A DNA stretch of 64,000 nt from assembly GCF_004799645.1 (NCBI RefSeq), contig NZ_CP031305.1, positions 186,001 to 250,000 on the forward strand, in the 5' to 3' direction. The DNA comes from Natronorubrum bangense. GTDB lineage: Archaea; Halobacteriota; Halobacteria; Halobacteriales; Natrialbaceae. Under the pieces are notes generated by a model, which worked only from the letters and a program-made list of their open reading frames with translations, searched no databases and had not been told where the DNA came from. Positions 27,269-35,895 of this stretch are shown here, one piece after another. The stretch's first letter is position 1. Each line of letters begins with the position of its first letter. A program made the translations under genes and the position numbers.

Positions 27269-27994
27269 TTACTCGAGGTGAGCGTCCGTGATCCGCACCC
27301 GTCCGCGGGTGCCGTCCCACTCCGTGTCGTACTCGAGGTTGATGCGACGGTCCATATGTGGGCCGTCTACGACCAGCGTTTCGAACTCGCCACCCTCACC
27401 CAAGATGTGGACGCCGTACGCTTCGTTGAGCTGTTCCAGTTCCGCAAGCGCCTCGTGATCGAGGGTTCGGCCGAGCCACGACTCATCCAGCCCGTGGGCG
27501 GCGACCTGAATAATCGTAATTTCGAAGCCGGCCTCGAGCATCGCGTCAGCGAGTGCTCGCGGGTCTTCCTGCCACAACGGCGCGAACAACTCACAGCCCA
27601 GGCGGTCGCACATCCCCTGAATGCGACTTGTCTGGTACTCACTCTCGACGGCTCCCGCCGTGACCCCCGCGATACCGCCCTCGAGTCGATCGTCGAGGTC
27701 GACAAGCGCCGCCTCGAGCGGCTCGAGTTCGTCGTCACCCTGCACACTCGAGTCGGCTGCTTCGGCCGCCTCGAAATCGTCAGGGTTGACATCGACAAGC
27801 GGAATGCCGGTGCTTTCTGCGGCCAGTGCAGCGAGATCCGTCGCAGGGACGTGATACATGTAGGAGTCCCCGTCCGGGTGGACGGTAACGAGATGCGAGA
27901 CCTCGAGGCCCGCTTCGAGAGCCTGGTACAGCGCCCACGCCGAGTCTTTGCCGCCCGAAAAGAGGCTTACCCACGTCCCGTCTGCATCGCTCAT
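27269..27994 (-). CDS. dph6: diphthine-ammonia ligase (Dph6 family)
   Basis: A 241-residue adenine-nucleotide alpha-hydrolase. The PP-loop motif is FSGGKDSAWALYQ near residue 12. The conserved GVTAGAVESEYQTSRIQGMC and WQEDPRALADAML, followed by GEGGEFETLVVDGP, identify the ATP-dependent diphthine amidation enzyme (last step of diphthamide on elongation factor 2). The ATG at 27994 is chosen; the frame before it is Arg/Thr-rich. Confidence 0.9.
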   Translation of the reverse strand: MSDADGTWVSLFSGGKDSAWALYQALEAGLEVSHLVTVHPDGDSYMYHVPATDLAALAAESTGIPLVDVNPDDFEAAEAADSSVQGDDELEPLEAALVDLDDRLEGGIAGVTAGAVESEYQTSRIQGMCDRLGCELFAPLWQEDPRALADAMLEAGFEITIIQVAAHGLDESWLGRTLDHEALAELEQLNEAYGVHILGEGGEFETLVVDGPHMDRRINLEYDTEWDGTRGRVRITDAHLE

Positions 27995-28046
27995 AGTCGT
28001 CACTGAGCGCACAGGGGTAAATGGATACCGAGTCGGCTGGTGTGGC

Positions 28047-29297
28047 TTACTCGTCAGCGCCGTCCGAGCCGTCGGCGTCGGCGGTCGACCCCGTCGGCCC
28101 ACCGTCGGTGAGTTCAGATTGCGGACTCGAGTCAGTGTTCGAGTCCGAGTCGACGTCGGCGTCGACAAGGGCTGTCTCGGGTTCGCTCTCGCTGAAATAC
28201 GACGCGAGCCGCGCACCGACGAGACTGATCACGATCGCCGTTACGACGAACAGGGCCAGCCGTTCGCCCGCAGTCACCGCGAAGCTCTCGTTCGAGAGGG
28301 CACCGAACTCGTAGGCCGGGACCACGAACGGTTCGATGACGCGCTGTTGCTCGAGGAAGTATGCCGAAAAACCGCGGATGACCAGCCCGACCGAGACGAC
28401 AATAAAGGGCAGACTGAGGTAGGAACGACGGATCGGCTCGTCACTGATCGCCTCGTCAAGCAGCCGACCAGCACTCGCCGTGAGCGCGGCCATCACGAGC
28501 CACGGCACGCTGTCGAAGGCAAACTGCATCGCCGGAATCACCACTCCAGGAGGATCGTCCAGACTCGAGACACCGAGTGCGCCCGCAAAGAGCCCGACAA
28601 ACGTCAGGCCGGCCGCAACGACGTAGGTGACGACCGAGACCTGTCCGGAGTACAGCGACTCACGCGCCTGATGGGCGAGTCCGGTAACGAGTTCGTCGAT
28701 GTTGAAGCCCTTATACAGGAGAAAGACACCGATAACGGTCGTGATCGCCGCGGCACCCTCAGCAGGGCCAACGACAGTCGCGAGCATCGGGAAGACCAAC
28801 AGCGTGAGCCCGATCGGAACGAGCACGGTCTGGCGGAGCTCCTCGTCGGCGAGAAACTGCTTGAGCAGGTAGTACGTCGATTCGATATCTCGAGCCTGTC
28901 GGACGACGACACGGTCGACCGAGTCGACCTGCATCCGGCTCTCGACGATCGGCACCAGCCGCTCGTCTTCTGCGCTGTCGATGACGACGACAGCTGAGTC
29001 GGGATCGTACTCGGCAACGAGTTCGTCGAGCTGATGGGCGACTGCTCGATCGGCCGAGACCATCGACTCTCGGTCCCCCGAGACGACCGCGACGACGACG
29101 TCTTCGTTCTCGTCGCGTAAGTCCTGGGCGACGCGTAGTGTCTCGAGCAGCGAATTCACTCCCGAGTCCTCCGGATCCGCCAGTCCGACGTCAGTTACCA
29201 GCGCGCGGACTGCTTCCCAGCCGACAACGGGCGACCGAAGGCCGGTCTTGCGCCCCACGTCGTCGGTCCGGTCGAGGCAGACGACCAGCGTTGTCAC
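28047..29297 (-). CDS. DUF373 membrane protein
   Basis: A 416-residue protein of the archaeal DUF373 family. A soluble N-terminal part starts MTTLVVCLDRTDDVGRKTGL and carries VVAVVSGDRESMVSADRAVA. From about residue 155 there are roughly six hydrophobic segments, and the end is an acidic Ser/Asp tail (from about 375). Function is unknown; the N-terminal part looks like a nucleotide- or ligand-binding fold. It is on the same strand as dph6 and separated from it by 52 bp. Confidence 0.85.
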   Translation of the reverse strand: MTTLVVCLDRTDDVGRKTGLRSPVVGWEAVRALVTDVGLADPEDSGVNSLLETLRVAQDLRDENEDVVVAVVSGDRESMVSADRAVAHQLDELVAEYDPDSAVVVIDSAEDERLVPIVESRMQVDSVDRVVVRQARDIESTYYLLKQFLADEELRQTVLVPIGLTLLVFPMLATVVGPAEGAAAITTVIGVFLLYKGFNIDELVTGLAHQARESLYSGQVSVVTYVVAAGLTFVGLFAGALGVSSLDDPPGVVIPAMQFAFDSVPWLVMAALTASAGRLLDEAISDEPIRRSYLSLPFIVVSVGLVIRGFSAYFLEQQRVIEPFVVPAYEFGALSNESFAVTAGERLALFVVTAIVISLVGARLASYFSESEPETALVDADVDSDSNTDSSPQSELTDGGPTGSTADADGSDGADE

Positions 29298-29369
29298 GGT
29301 AGCCGTTCCATGCTGTGTGACGATAAAACCACTTACTCGTTCGACGCGTCGACAGCGTTGGCAGATGGG

Positions 29370-30365
29370 TTAGATCCGCAGTCGAAACTCTCGATCCTCC
29401 GCGATACCGGCGATACCGGCGCCGAAGGCGTAGGCCAGTTGCTGGGTGCCAGTGCCAACGCGAGCCATCAACGGCCGCTCCGGCTCGAACTCTTCGACCG
29501 CGACGTCGTCTCTATCGAGCCGATCCGCCAGCTCGGTCTCGAGTTCCCGACGCGTGCCGAGGTGGTCGACCAGCTCCATCTCGTACGCTTCTTCGCCGAG
29601 GTAGATCCGAGCCTCGGTGTCACGGACGAACTCGGGTTCGAGGTCACGTCCATCGCTGACTCGCTCGACAAACGTCTCGTAGTAGTCGTCGATCAACCCC
29701 TGGAGATACTCGCGTTCGTCGTCCTCGAGTTCCTTCAGGGGCGTGCCGGCGTCTTTGTACTCGCCCGCAGCGAGTCGTTCATACGAGAGGCCGACTTTCT
29801 CGGCGAGATCGTTCGCGTTCACGCGCGACCCGATGACGCCGATCGAACCGACGATACTGCCGTCGCGAGCCCAGAGCTCGTCACAGCCGCTTGCAATCCA
29901 GTAGCCACCGCTCGCACAGACGTCAGTCGTGTAGGCGATCGTCGGGCCGTCGAACCGCTCGGCAGCGAGTCGAATATCATCGCTCGGCACGATTTCGCCA
30001 CCCGGCGTGTTCAGCTTCAGCAGTAATGCGTCGACGTTGTCGTCCTCATCAGCCCGGTCGATCTGGTCGACGATGTCGTCGGCCGGCGTCCCCCGTGGAC
30101 TCGAGGGCAGGCGTCCCCCGCCACCGTCGCGAGTAATCGGCCCCTCGACGGCGACCTCGGCGACGTCGTAGCCCGGAAACAGTGAGCCGGCAACGTTTCC
30201 GGCGATCCGGATCCCGGCAACGACAACGACGAGCGCCACGAGGACGCCGGCCAGATCGGCAAGCGACTCCGGATAGACGACGAACAACGAGACCCCAATC
30301 GCAGCAAACACCGCGGTCCCAACCGCGACGATCAACAGACGTGCGATCCCACGACCGCTAGCCAT
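29370..30365 (-). CDS. sppA: signal peptide peptidase SppA (S49 serine protease)
   Basis: A 331-residue membrane protease. Two N-terminal transmembrane helices lie at about residues 8-30 and 36-55. The Ser-Lys dyad of archaeal SppA is visible as Ser152 in CASGGYWIASG and Lys204 in GEYKDAGTPL. LLLKLNTPGGEIV lies before the active site. It degrades cleaved signal peptides and membrane peptides from the outer face. The ATG at 30365 (MASGRG) is chosen over 30374 by fit to the membrane start. Confidence 0.88.
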   Translation of the reverse strand: MASGRGIARLLIVAVGTAVFAAIGVSLFVVYPESLADLAGVLVALVVVVAGIRIAGNVAGSLFPGYDVAEVAVEGPITRDGGGGRLPSSPRGTPADDIVDQIDRADEDDNVDALLLKLNTPGGEIVPSDDIRLAAERFDGPTIAYTTDVCASGGYWIASGCDELWARDGSIVGSIGVIGSRVNANDLAEKVGLSYERLAAGEYKDAGTPLKELEDDEREYLQGLIDDYYETFVERVSDGRDLEPEFVRDTEARIYLGEEAYEMELVDHLGTRRELETELADRLDRDDVAVEEFEPERPLMARVGTGTQQLAYAFGAGIAGIAEDREFRLRI

Positions 30366-30505
30366 CGGCAACACCTCGTGTCATGGCAGCACCTGTGGCT
30401 GCCGTCGAGTTAAGCGTACGTGTTCAGACGCAGTCAGCTCGCAGCCATGGCTGGCGCCTACAGCCTCAAAAACATCCGCAGAAAGACACAGGTGGACGAA
30501 CCGCG

Positions 30506-31387
30506 TTAGAGCAGCCCCGTCTTCTGGAGCTTCATCAGGTCCTCGGTGTCGAGGGTTTCGCCTTCCTTGAACTTCTGATAGATCTCTTCGGCCTCTTCTT
30601 TGGCCGCTTCTTTCTTTTTGTCGCGCTGGGATTTGCGCTGTTCTTCTTCTTTCTTGTCCAGTTCGCGCAGGCGCTTCTGGACGCGGACGAAGTCCTCGTG
30701 GTGGCGGTCGGCGGCCTCCTGGGCCTCGACGAAGGACTCGTGCATCTCGTCGGCCTCGTCACGGACGTCGTCGGCTTCGCGGTAGGCCTCGATCATCTGG
30801 TTGTGATGTTCCTGGGCCTTGTCCGCAAGCTCCGTGACCTTCTGGTGGTGTTTCGAGGCTTCCGAACGCACTTCTTCGGCTTCCTCGACGAGCTCCTCGA
30901 GATCCTCGTTCTGGTCGAGTTTCTGCTTGCGCTCTTCGTACTCCTCGCGCTTGGACTCGATCTTCTCGATGAGCTCTTTCTCGTCTTCACTCGAGAGGAC
31001 TTCGGTCTGCTGTTTGAACTCGAGTTGCTCGATTTCCTCTTTGAGCTCCTCGAGGTCCTTGCCCTCGTCGAGTTCCATGTCGGACTTGAGCTTCTCGACC
31101 TTGTCGAACAGCTTGTTGGCCTCGGCGTTGAGCTCGTTACGGCTGTCCTTGTGTTCCTGGACCTGCTCGTTGAGCTCGTCACGCTTTTCGCGGTGTTCCT
31201 GGGCTTTGTCGACCTTTTCGCGCGTCTTGGCGTTCAGGTCGTCGCGCTTGGATGCGCGCTCGGAGGCCATCTGATTCAGATCGTTTCGCCGATCTCGGAG
31301 CTGCCCGGCCATCTTGATAAGCTGGCCTTTCGATTTGTTTTCTAGGTCGTCCTCTGTAAGTTCGATGTTCTGTGATTCGTCTACCAT
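30506..31387 (-). CDS. long coiled-coil protein (COG1340-like)
   Basis: A 293-residue, almost wholly alpha-helical coiled coil rich in Glu, Lys and Asp, for example REKRDELNEQVQEHKDSRNE and KQQTEVLSSEDEKELIEKIE, with no globular domain or membrane segment. It resembles the archaeal COG1340 coiled-coil proteins, of unknown structural function. The gene stands alone and is preceded by a 633-bp gene-free stretch. Confidence 0.82.
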   Translation of the reverse strand: MVDESQNIELTEDDLENKSKGQLIKMAGQLRDRRNDLNQMASERASKRDDLNAKTREKVDKAQEHREKRDELNEQVQEHKDSRNELNAEANKLFDKVEKLKSDMELDEGKDLEELKEEIEQLEFKQQTEVLSSEDEKELIEKIESKREEYEERKQKLDQNEDLEELVEEAEEVRSEASKHHQKVTELADKAQEHHNQMIEAYREADDVRDEADEMHESFVEAQEAADRHHEDFVRVQKRLRELDKKEEEQRKSQRDKKKEAAKEEAEEIYQKFKEGETLDTEDLMKLQKTGLL

Positions 31388-31697
31388 GTGTTAGTCAAAC
31401 CTCTGTGCCATACCCGCACCGGGGGCGATCGGCGTCTCGAACGGAGCCGACACCCGTCGCTCGGGGGTCAGTCCAGCAGTGGGAGACGCGACTGTGTGCA
31501 GCGTTCGCTCACAATCTGCGAAACCTCGGTGAATAAGATTTCCTGTCATCGATCGTCGAGCGATACGCGCCCCGGTGGCGTTCTGGTATCAGATTCTACT
31601 GTCGCCTTCAATTTAAATGTACCGGTCGTAAAACCCCTGAAAACAGTTGACACGGCCGTCCTCGGCTGTGTTGGGCCGTGACACGGGTGTTGCGACA
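31388..31697. other. intergenic stretch upstream of the coiled-coil gene
   Basis: No convincing gene. The plus-strand ORF crossing it is Arg/Ser/Cys-rich. An AT-rich patch around 31610-31622 (CAATTTAAATG) is the only promoter-like signal here and could serve the minus-strand coiled-coil gene with a long leader. Confidence 0.4.
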
Positions 31698-31707
31698 GTA
31701 TATAAAC
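31698..31707 (+). promoter_or_regulatory. strong TATA box with no convincing gene downstream
   Basis: AGTATATAAA is one of the best TATA boxes in the window. The expected start of transcription is about 31728-31732. No haloarchaeal-type protein gene follows on this strand. Confidence 0.6.
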
Positions 31708-31840
31708 GGTCGCGGTCGATCACCCCGCTCGATGGAACTCTATCCGGGATGCCCTCCGGTGGTTCACTCGACTCAGTTCGTCCCTCAAGCAGGCATCGCG
31801 CTCACCGGTCGTGTCTGCCGGGCTGCCGTCGCTATGGTAA

Positions 31841-31920
31841 CACCTGAACCGATGTCCACACAGATCGCATAGCCGTCAGGCGATCTGGTGTGCAGTGACG
31901 TCCAGTGGCTGCGATAGTGG
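31841..31920 (+). repeat. hairpin repeat, member 1
   Basis: It shares ACCGA-GT-CACAC-GATCGC, then GCGATC-GGTGTGCAGTG and GT-CAG-GGCT, with the element at 50073. The arms 31857-31868 and 31880-31892 pair with one bulged base around an 11-nt loop. It lies inside the candidate RNA locus, about 100 bp after the cetZ stop codon (cetZ is on the minus strand). Confidence 0.65.
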
Positions 31921-31935
31921 CACCGCACGCCTGAC

Positions 31936-31979
31936 CTGCAGGGTCGAATCGATCTGTACCGCCAGGTTCGACCCTGCAG
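31936..31979. repeat. perfect 13-bp inverted repeat
   Basis: CTGCAGGGTCGAA at 31936-31948 is matched exactly by its reverse complement at 31967-31979, with an 18-nt loop. It lies about 40 bp downstream of the cetZ stop. It could be a 3' structure of the candidate RNA, a processing signal for cetZ mRNA, or a protein-binding palindrome. Confidence 0.8.
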
Positions 31980-32020
31980 TCGACGCTTGGGAGGGGACTA
32001 GTTCAGAGACCGCGGGTTCG

Positions 32021-33103
32021 TCAGAACAGATTCTCGAGTCGGTCGTCGGTGAACTGGTCGGCGTGATCCGCCTGTTCTGTCTCCTGTTTTCGCTTTGCCT
32101 CGCGTGCGCGCTCCATGAACTCCTGAATCCGGTCGGAGCGTTCCACACCGCCGAGTAAGACGAGCGCGCCGAGCCGGTCGCTCTCGAGCGGGAAGTCGCC
32201 GCCGCGAACCTGCATGCTGCCAGTTTCGTCCTCGAGCCAGCGCCGCGCTCGCTCGACGCCTTTCCGAGGGATCCGGTCGGGGTCGCCGGCGATAACCAGC
32301 AGGGCCGAGTCGGCTGTCGTCGCCTCCGGCAGACTCGTCCCCGTCAGCAGCGCCTGTCGCGAGACGCTCATCGCGGTTCGAATGTTCTCGGCGCTGTCCT
32401 CGCTTGCGATTTCGGTCGCATATCCGAGGGCGGCGATCCCGCCCGCCCGCAGCGTGTTGATAACCTCGCTCGAGTCGACGACGCTTTCGCCGACGCCCTC
32501 GACGGCCTCGCCGGAGGCAAACAGCAGGCCAACGCGCTTGGCGATCCGTTCGTTGATCGTTTCGAACGCCCCTTCGACGCTTTCGCCCTGTGCGTGCCAG
32601 GCGTCGTTGTCGACGAGCAGCGTCGAGTCGGCCTCCCGGATAATCGTCTTCAGCGAGCGGCCAGCGTTGGCCTGGTACAACGCCCCCTCGTTTCGTCCCG
32701 GCAGGATGCCAAGCGCATAGACGGGGACGTCGTGGACCTGCTGGAGGTGATGGACGAGCACTGGTGCGCCGCCGCTGCCGGTGCCACCACCGAGGCCGGC
32801 GACGACGAAGATCGCCTCAGCACTCGAGGTAACACGACCGTCGAGCGCGCCCAGTACCTGTTGGATGTCCGACTGCATGACTTCCGTGCCGAGTTCGTTG
32901 TCACCGCCGACGCCATGTCCGTTGACGCGGTCTGCGCCGATCAACTGGGTGTCGACGTACTCGAGCGACTGGAGGTCGGCTTTCGCGGAGTTGACGGCCA
33001 GCGCGCCTTGAACGGCTCCAAAACCCATGTTCGCATCGAATCGGGCGAGTCGTTCAGTGACTTTACCGCCGGCCTGCCCAACACCGATCAGGGCAACTTT
33101 CAT
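32021..33103 (-). CDS. cetZ: CetZ-family tubulin-like protein
   Basis: A 360-residue archaeal tubulin-like GTPase, starting MKVALIGVGQAGGKVTERLA. The GTP signature GGGTGSG is at residues 105-111, with NSAKADLQSL at 38-47. The T7 region is of the CetZ kind (ESVVDSSEVINTL), and TGSMQVRGGDFPL and the end LENLF are typical. CetZ proteins control cell shape and motility rather than division. The absence of a long insertion near residue 270 resembles CetZ2 more than CetZ1 (inference from memory of the families). The ATG at 33103 is chosen; upstream frame is not acidic. Confidence 0.88.
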   Translation of the reverse strand: MKVALIGVGQAGGKVTERLARFDANMGFGAVQGALAVNSAKADLQSLEYVDTQLIGADRVNGHGVGGDNELGTEVMQSDIQQVLGALDGRVTSSAEAIFVVAGLGGGTGSGGAPVLVHHLQQVHDVPVYALGILPGRNEGALYQANAGRSLKTIIREADSTLLVDNDAWHAQGESVEGAFETINERIAKRVGLLFASGEAVEGVGESVVDSSEVINTLRAGGIAALGYATEIASEDSAENIRTAMSVSRQALLTGTSLPEATTADSALLVIAGDPDRIPRKGVERARRWLEDETGSMQVRGGDFPLESDRLGALVLLGGVERSDRIQEFMERAREAKRKQETEQADHADQFTDDRLENLF

Positions 33104-33231
33104 GTCACGTGTATGCAACGGTGTCCTGTTGAACGTTCCGGTAAAACTGTTAGTCAGCTTAAAAAGACGGTCGCTGGCTGGAAGCTGCCTGTATAGCAAT
33201 GCCTTTCTGCCCGATACCCGTTCGTTCTGCC

Positions 33232-33657
33232 ATGTTCTACGAACAGCGGATGACCGTTCCCGACTCGCCCGCTGCTCTCCGCACAGCGTACGAGGCCGAT
33301 CTCAGATCGGTTATCGACCAGTACGGCCCCGACGAAATCGCCAACCGGACCGAGATCGACGCCGAAACCGCCAGCGCGCTTCTCGAGGGAGAGTCACCCG
33401 AACTCACACTCGAGGCGGTGGCCCAGATTCAGGCACTCGAAGACGGCGAACCCGACGCAGACGAGCTAGTGATGATCGCCTGTGAGCATCTCCTGTTGGG
33501 GATGTCGACGGCTGTCCTCGATGTCGACGCCATCGAAACCGAACTCGAACTCGATCTCGATGCCAAAGAGATCCAACAGAAGATCGAACGGCGCGCGCCG
33601 ATGTCTTTCGAGGAGTTCGTCCACATCCAGTACGTGATCGCCGACGGCGCGCCCTGA
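33232..33657 (+). CDS. DUF5791 family protein
   Basis: A 141-residue acidic helical protein starting MFYEQRMTVPDSPAAL. NRTEIDAETASALLEGESPE looks like an HTH-like helical unit, and RRAPMSFEEFVHIQYVIADG ends it. It matches the small haloarchaeal DUF5791 family of unknown function. It is divergent from cetZ (128 bp), so the two may share a regulatory region. Confidence 0.72.
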   Translation: MFYEQRMTVPDSPAALRTAYEADLRSVIDQYGPDEIANRTEIDAETASALLEGESPELTLEAVAQIQALEDGEPDADELVMIACEHLLLGMSTAVLDVDAIETELELDLDAKEIQQKIERRAPMSFEEFVHIQYVIADGAP

Positions 33658-33729
33658 GCCTCGAGGGTCAGTGGCAGCCAGTATCGCTGCGAGCAGGGGG
33701 GTTATGGTGGTTCATACCCGACTGTGGAC

Positions 33730-34632
33730 ATGGACGTTGCAATTTTAGGCTGTGGCCACGTCGGCCTCGAGCTGGGCCGACAGCTCACCGACCGCGGTCA
33801 CGATGCGATCGGAGTGCGTCGATCCGACGAGGGTATCGAGGCGATCACCGAGGCCGGCTTCGAGGCCGTACAAGCGGATCTAACCGACCGGGAGGCCCTC
33901 GAGGCCGTGCCGGACGTCGACGCGATCGTCTTCGCCGCCAGCAGCGGTGGGCGTGGTGCAGACACAGCCCGCGAGGTGTACGTCGGAGGACTCCGAACGG
34001 CAATCGAAGCGTTCGGCGAACGTGACGCGAGCCCCGAACGGCTGGTGTACACCTCTTCGACGGGTGTCCTTGGCGACCACGACGGCGACTGGGTCGACGA
34101 GGAGACGCCGCTCGAGCCGACGACCGAGAAAACCGAGGTGCTCGCCGAGGCCGAGCGAGTCGCCCGCGAGTTGCCACCCGAGTATGGGTTCGATGGCACG
34201 GTCGCCCGCTACGCCGGCCTCTACGGTCCCGGCCGCTATCGTCTCGAGCGCTATCTCGAGGGGCCGGTCACTGAAGGCTACCTGAACATGGTTCATCGCG
34301 ACGATGCTGCAGGAGCCGTCCGGTATCTGCTCGAGGAGGATCTCGCTCGCGGGGAGGTCGTCCAGGTCGTCGACGACGAACCCGTCGACAAATGGACGTT
34401 CGCCGACTGGCTCGCTGCGGCCTGTGACGTCGCCCAGCCACCGAAACGGACGAAAGCCGACCGACTCGAGGAGACGGACCTTTCAGAGGCCGCTCGGCGA
34501 CGAATTCTGACGAGCAAACGCTGTTCCAACGAGAAACTGCGAGAGTTGGGCTATGCGTTCGCCTATCCCACGTATCGAGAGGGGTATCGCGACGCGATCG
34601 ACGGCTACCTGAAAGAAACACACGACAACTGA
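33730..34632 (+). CDS. NAD-dependent epimerase/dehydratase-like SDR
   Basis: A 300-residue extended-SDR-like protein. The N-terminal Rossmann motif is MDVAILGCGHVGLELGRQL, with YTSSTGVLGDHDGDW in place of the SDR Ser region and ARYAGLYGPGRYRLERYLEG further on. The usual YxxxK Tyr is not obvious, so it may be an atypical or YeeD/YbjT-like reductase. The GTG at 33724 is an alternative start to the ATG at 33730. It is followed by a DHH phosphoesterase. Confidence 0.78.
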   Translation: MDVAILGCGHVGLELGRQLTDRGHDAIGVRRSDEGIEAITEAGFEAVQADLTDREALEAVPDVDAIVFAASSGGRGADTAREVYVGGLRTAIEAFGERDASPERLVYTSSTGVLGDHDGDWVDEETPLEPTTEKTEVLAEAERVARELPPEYGFDGTVARYAGLYGPGRYRLERYLEGPVTEGYLNMVHRDDAAGAVRYLLEEDLARGEVVQVVDDEPVDKWTFADWLAAACDVAQPPKRTKADRLEETDLSEAARRRILTSKRCSNEKLRELGYAFAYPTYREGYRDAIDGYLKETHDN

Positions 34633-34670
34633 CGAGCAGCCGTCAGTCGCGGGGGAAAATTCTTGAGGAT

Positions 34671-34680
34671 TCGATATAAT
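34671..34680 (+). promoter_or_regulatory. TATA-like box before the DHH phosphoesterase
   Basis: TCGATATAAT is too close (9 bp) to the ATG at 34689 but leaves room for a start of transcription near 34700 and translation at the ATG at 34731. Confidence 0.45.
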
Positions 34681-34730
34681 TGTGTGATATGCTAAACCAG
34701 TCCATCTCGAGACGCAGTGCGTTCCTCGAG

Positions 34731-35876
34731 ATGGACGTGTTGGTTCTCGAGCCGATCGTCGACACGGCACGATCTCTCGAGCCGCTGGTACTCTCGTTGC
34801 TCGTGGTGGCGACCGTTGGAGTCGTCCTCAGTGGCTGGTGGGTCGTTCGCTGGTTCCGGCGGCCGCCCGGTGTCCATCTCCAGCGACTGCTGGCCAACTA
34901 CGACGACATTGCCGTGTTGATGCACCCGAACCCGGATCCAGACGCGATGTCGTGTGCAATGGCTATCGACGAGATCGCGGCGTCTGTCGGCACCGACGCG
35001 ACATTACAGTACACTGGCGAAATCCGCCATCAGGAAAACCGAGCGTTTCGAACCGTCCTCGATGTCGACCTCGAGGCGATCGAATCGAGTTCACAGCTCG
35101 CTGCTGACGCCGTCGTCCTCGTCGATCACAACACACCACGTGGCTTTGCGGGTTCACAGACCGTCGAGCCGATCGCAGTTATCGATCACCATCCCGGAAA
35201 TGGGACCGGAACAGAGTTTACCGACGTCCGCACGGAGTACGGCGCTGCGTCGACGATTCTCGTCGAGTATCTCGACGAACTCGATGCGTCGATCGGTCCC
35301 AGAGACACGGGTCGATTCGACGTCACTGAAGCGCTCGTTACCGGGTTGCTCTACGGGATTTTGTCCGATACGAACCACCTGACGAACGGCTGCTCGCGAG
35401 CGGAGTTCGACGCTTGTGGCGTGCTCTTTCCGAGCATCGACGAGGATCTCCTGGATCGGATCGCCAACCCACAGGTCAGCGACGACGTGTTGCAGGTCAA
35501 GGCGACGGCGATCACCGAAAAACGCGTCGAAGGGCCGTTTGCCGTCTGTGATGTCGGCGAACTCTCGAACGTCGACGCGATTCCCCAGGCCGCAGACGAA
35601 CTCATGCAGCTCGAGGGTGTCACGGCGGTCATCGTCTACGGCGAAAACGACGGTACAATCCACCTTTCGGGGCGCTCTCGAGATGACCGGGTTCATATGG
35701 GAGAGACACTTCGCCACGCAACCAGCGATGTGCCGATGGCCAATGCGGGTGGCCACGCACGGATGGGAGGTGGGCAGGTATCCGTCGATCACATGGAGGG
35801 GATCGGTCCTTCCGATGGGATCACCAGGGCTGAGTTCGAAGACCGGCTCTTTTCAGCGCTGGCCGGGGAGCGATAG
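34731..35876 (+). CDS. membrane-anchored DHH-family phosphoesterase
   Basis: A 381-residue protein. A transmembrane helix at about residues 17-36 (PLVLSLLVVATVGVVLSGWW) precedes a DHH/DHHA1 phosphoesterase. The metal motifs are LMHPNPDPDAMS, VLVDHNTPRG, AVIDHHPGNG and, at the end, GGHARMGGGQ. It hydrolyses small nucleic acids or cyclic dinucleotide products at the membrane, as in the NrnA/GdpP superfamily. An in-frame ATG at 34689 would add 14 residues, but the promoter position favours 34731. Confidence 0.86.
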   Translation: MDVLVLEPIVDTARSLEPLVLSLLVVATVGVVLSGWWVVRWFRRPPGVHLQRLLANYDDIAVLMHPNPDPDAMSCAMAIDEIAASVGTDATLQYTGEIRHQENRAFRTVLDVDLEAIESSSQLAADAVVLVDHNTPRGFAGSQTVEPIAVIDHHPGNGTGTEFTDVRTEYGAASTILVEYLDELDASIGPRDTGRFDVTEALVTGLLYGILSDTNHLTNGCSRAEFDACGVLFPSIDEDLLDRIANPQVSDDVLQVKATAITEKRVEGPFAVCDVGELSNVDAIPQAADELMQLEGVTAVIVYGENDGTIHLSGRSRDDRVHMGETLRHATSDVPMANAGGHARMGGGQVSVDHMEGIGPSDGITRAEFEDRLFSALAGER

Positions 35877-35895
35877 CGTGGTCGACGTCCACGTC

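Larger units (their letters stand above)
31730..31985 (+). ncRNA. candidate structured non-coding RNA
   Basis: The transcript expected from the TATA box at 31698 would run through two stem-loops: a repeat-family hairpin (arms 31857-31868 and 31880-31892) and a perfect 13-bp inverted repeat (31936-31948 with 31967-31979). A 46-codon ATG ORF (31732-31872) lies in it, but its codons show little third-position G/C preference and it encodes few acidic residues, so it is unlike the surrounding proteins. I therefore favour an RNA over a small protein. It matches no RNA family I recognise (not SRP RNA, RNase P or tRNA). Confidence 0.35.

Noticed and set aside
31388..31681. 97-codon ORF upstream of the coiled-coil gene
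   Set aside because: It is basic, Cys/Ser-rich, with no ribosome site, and lies in a probable regulatory stretch.
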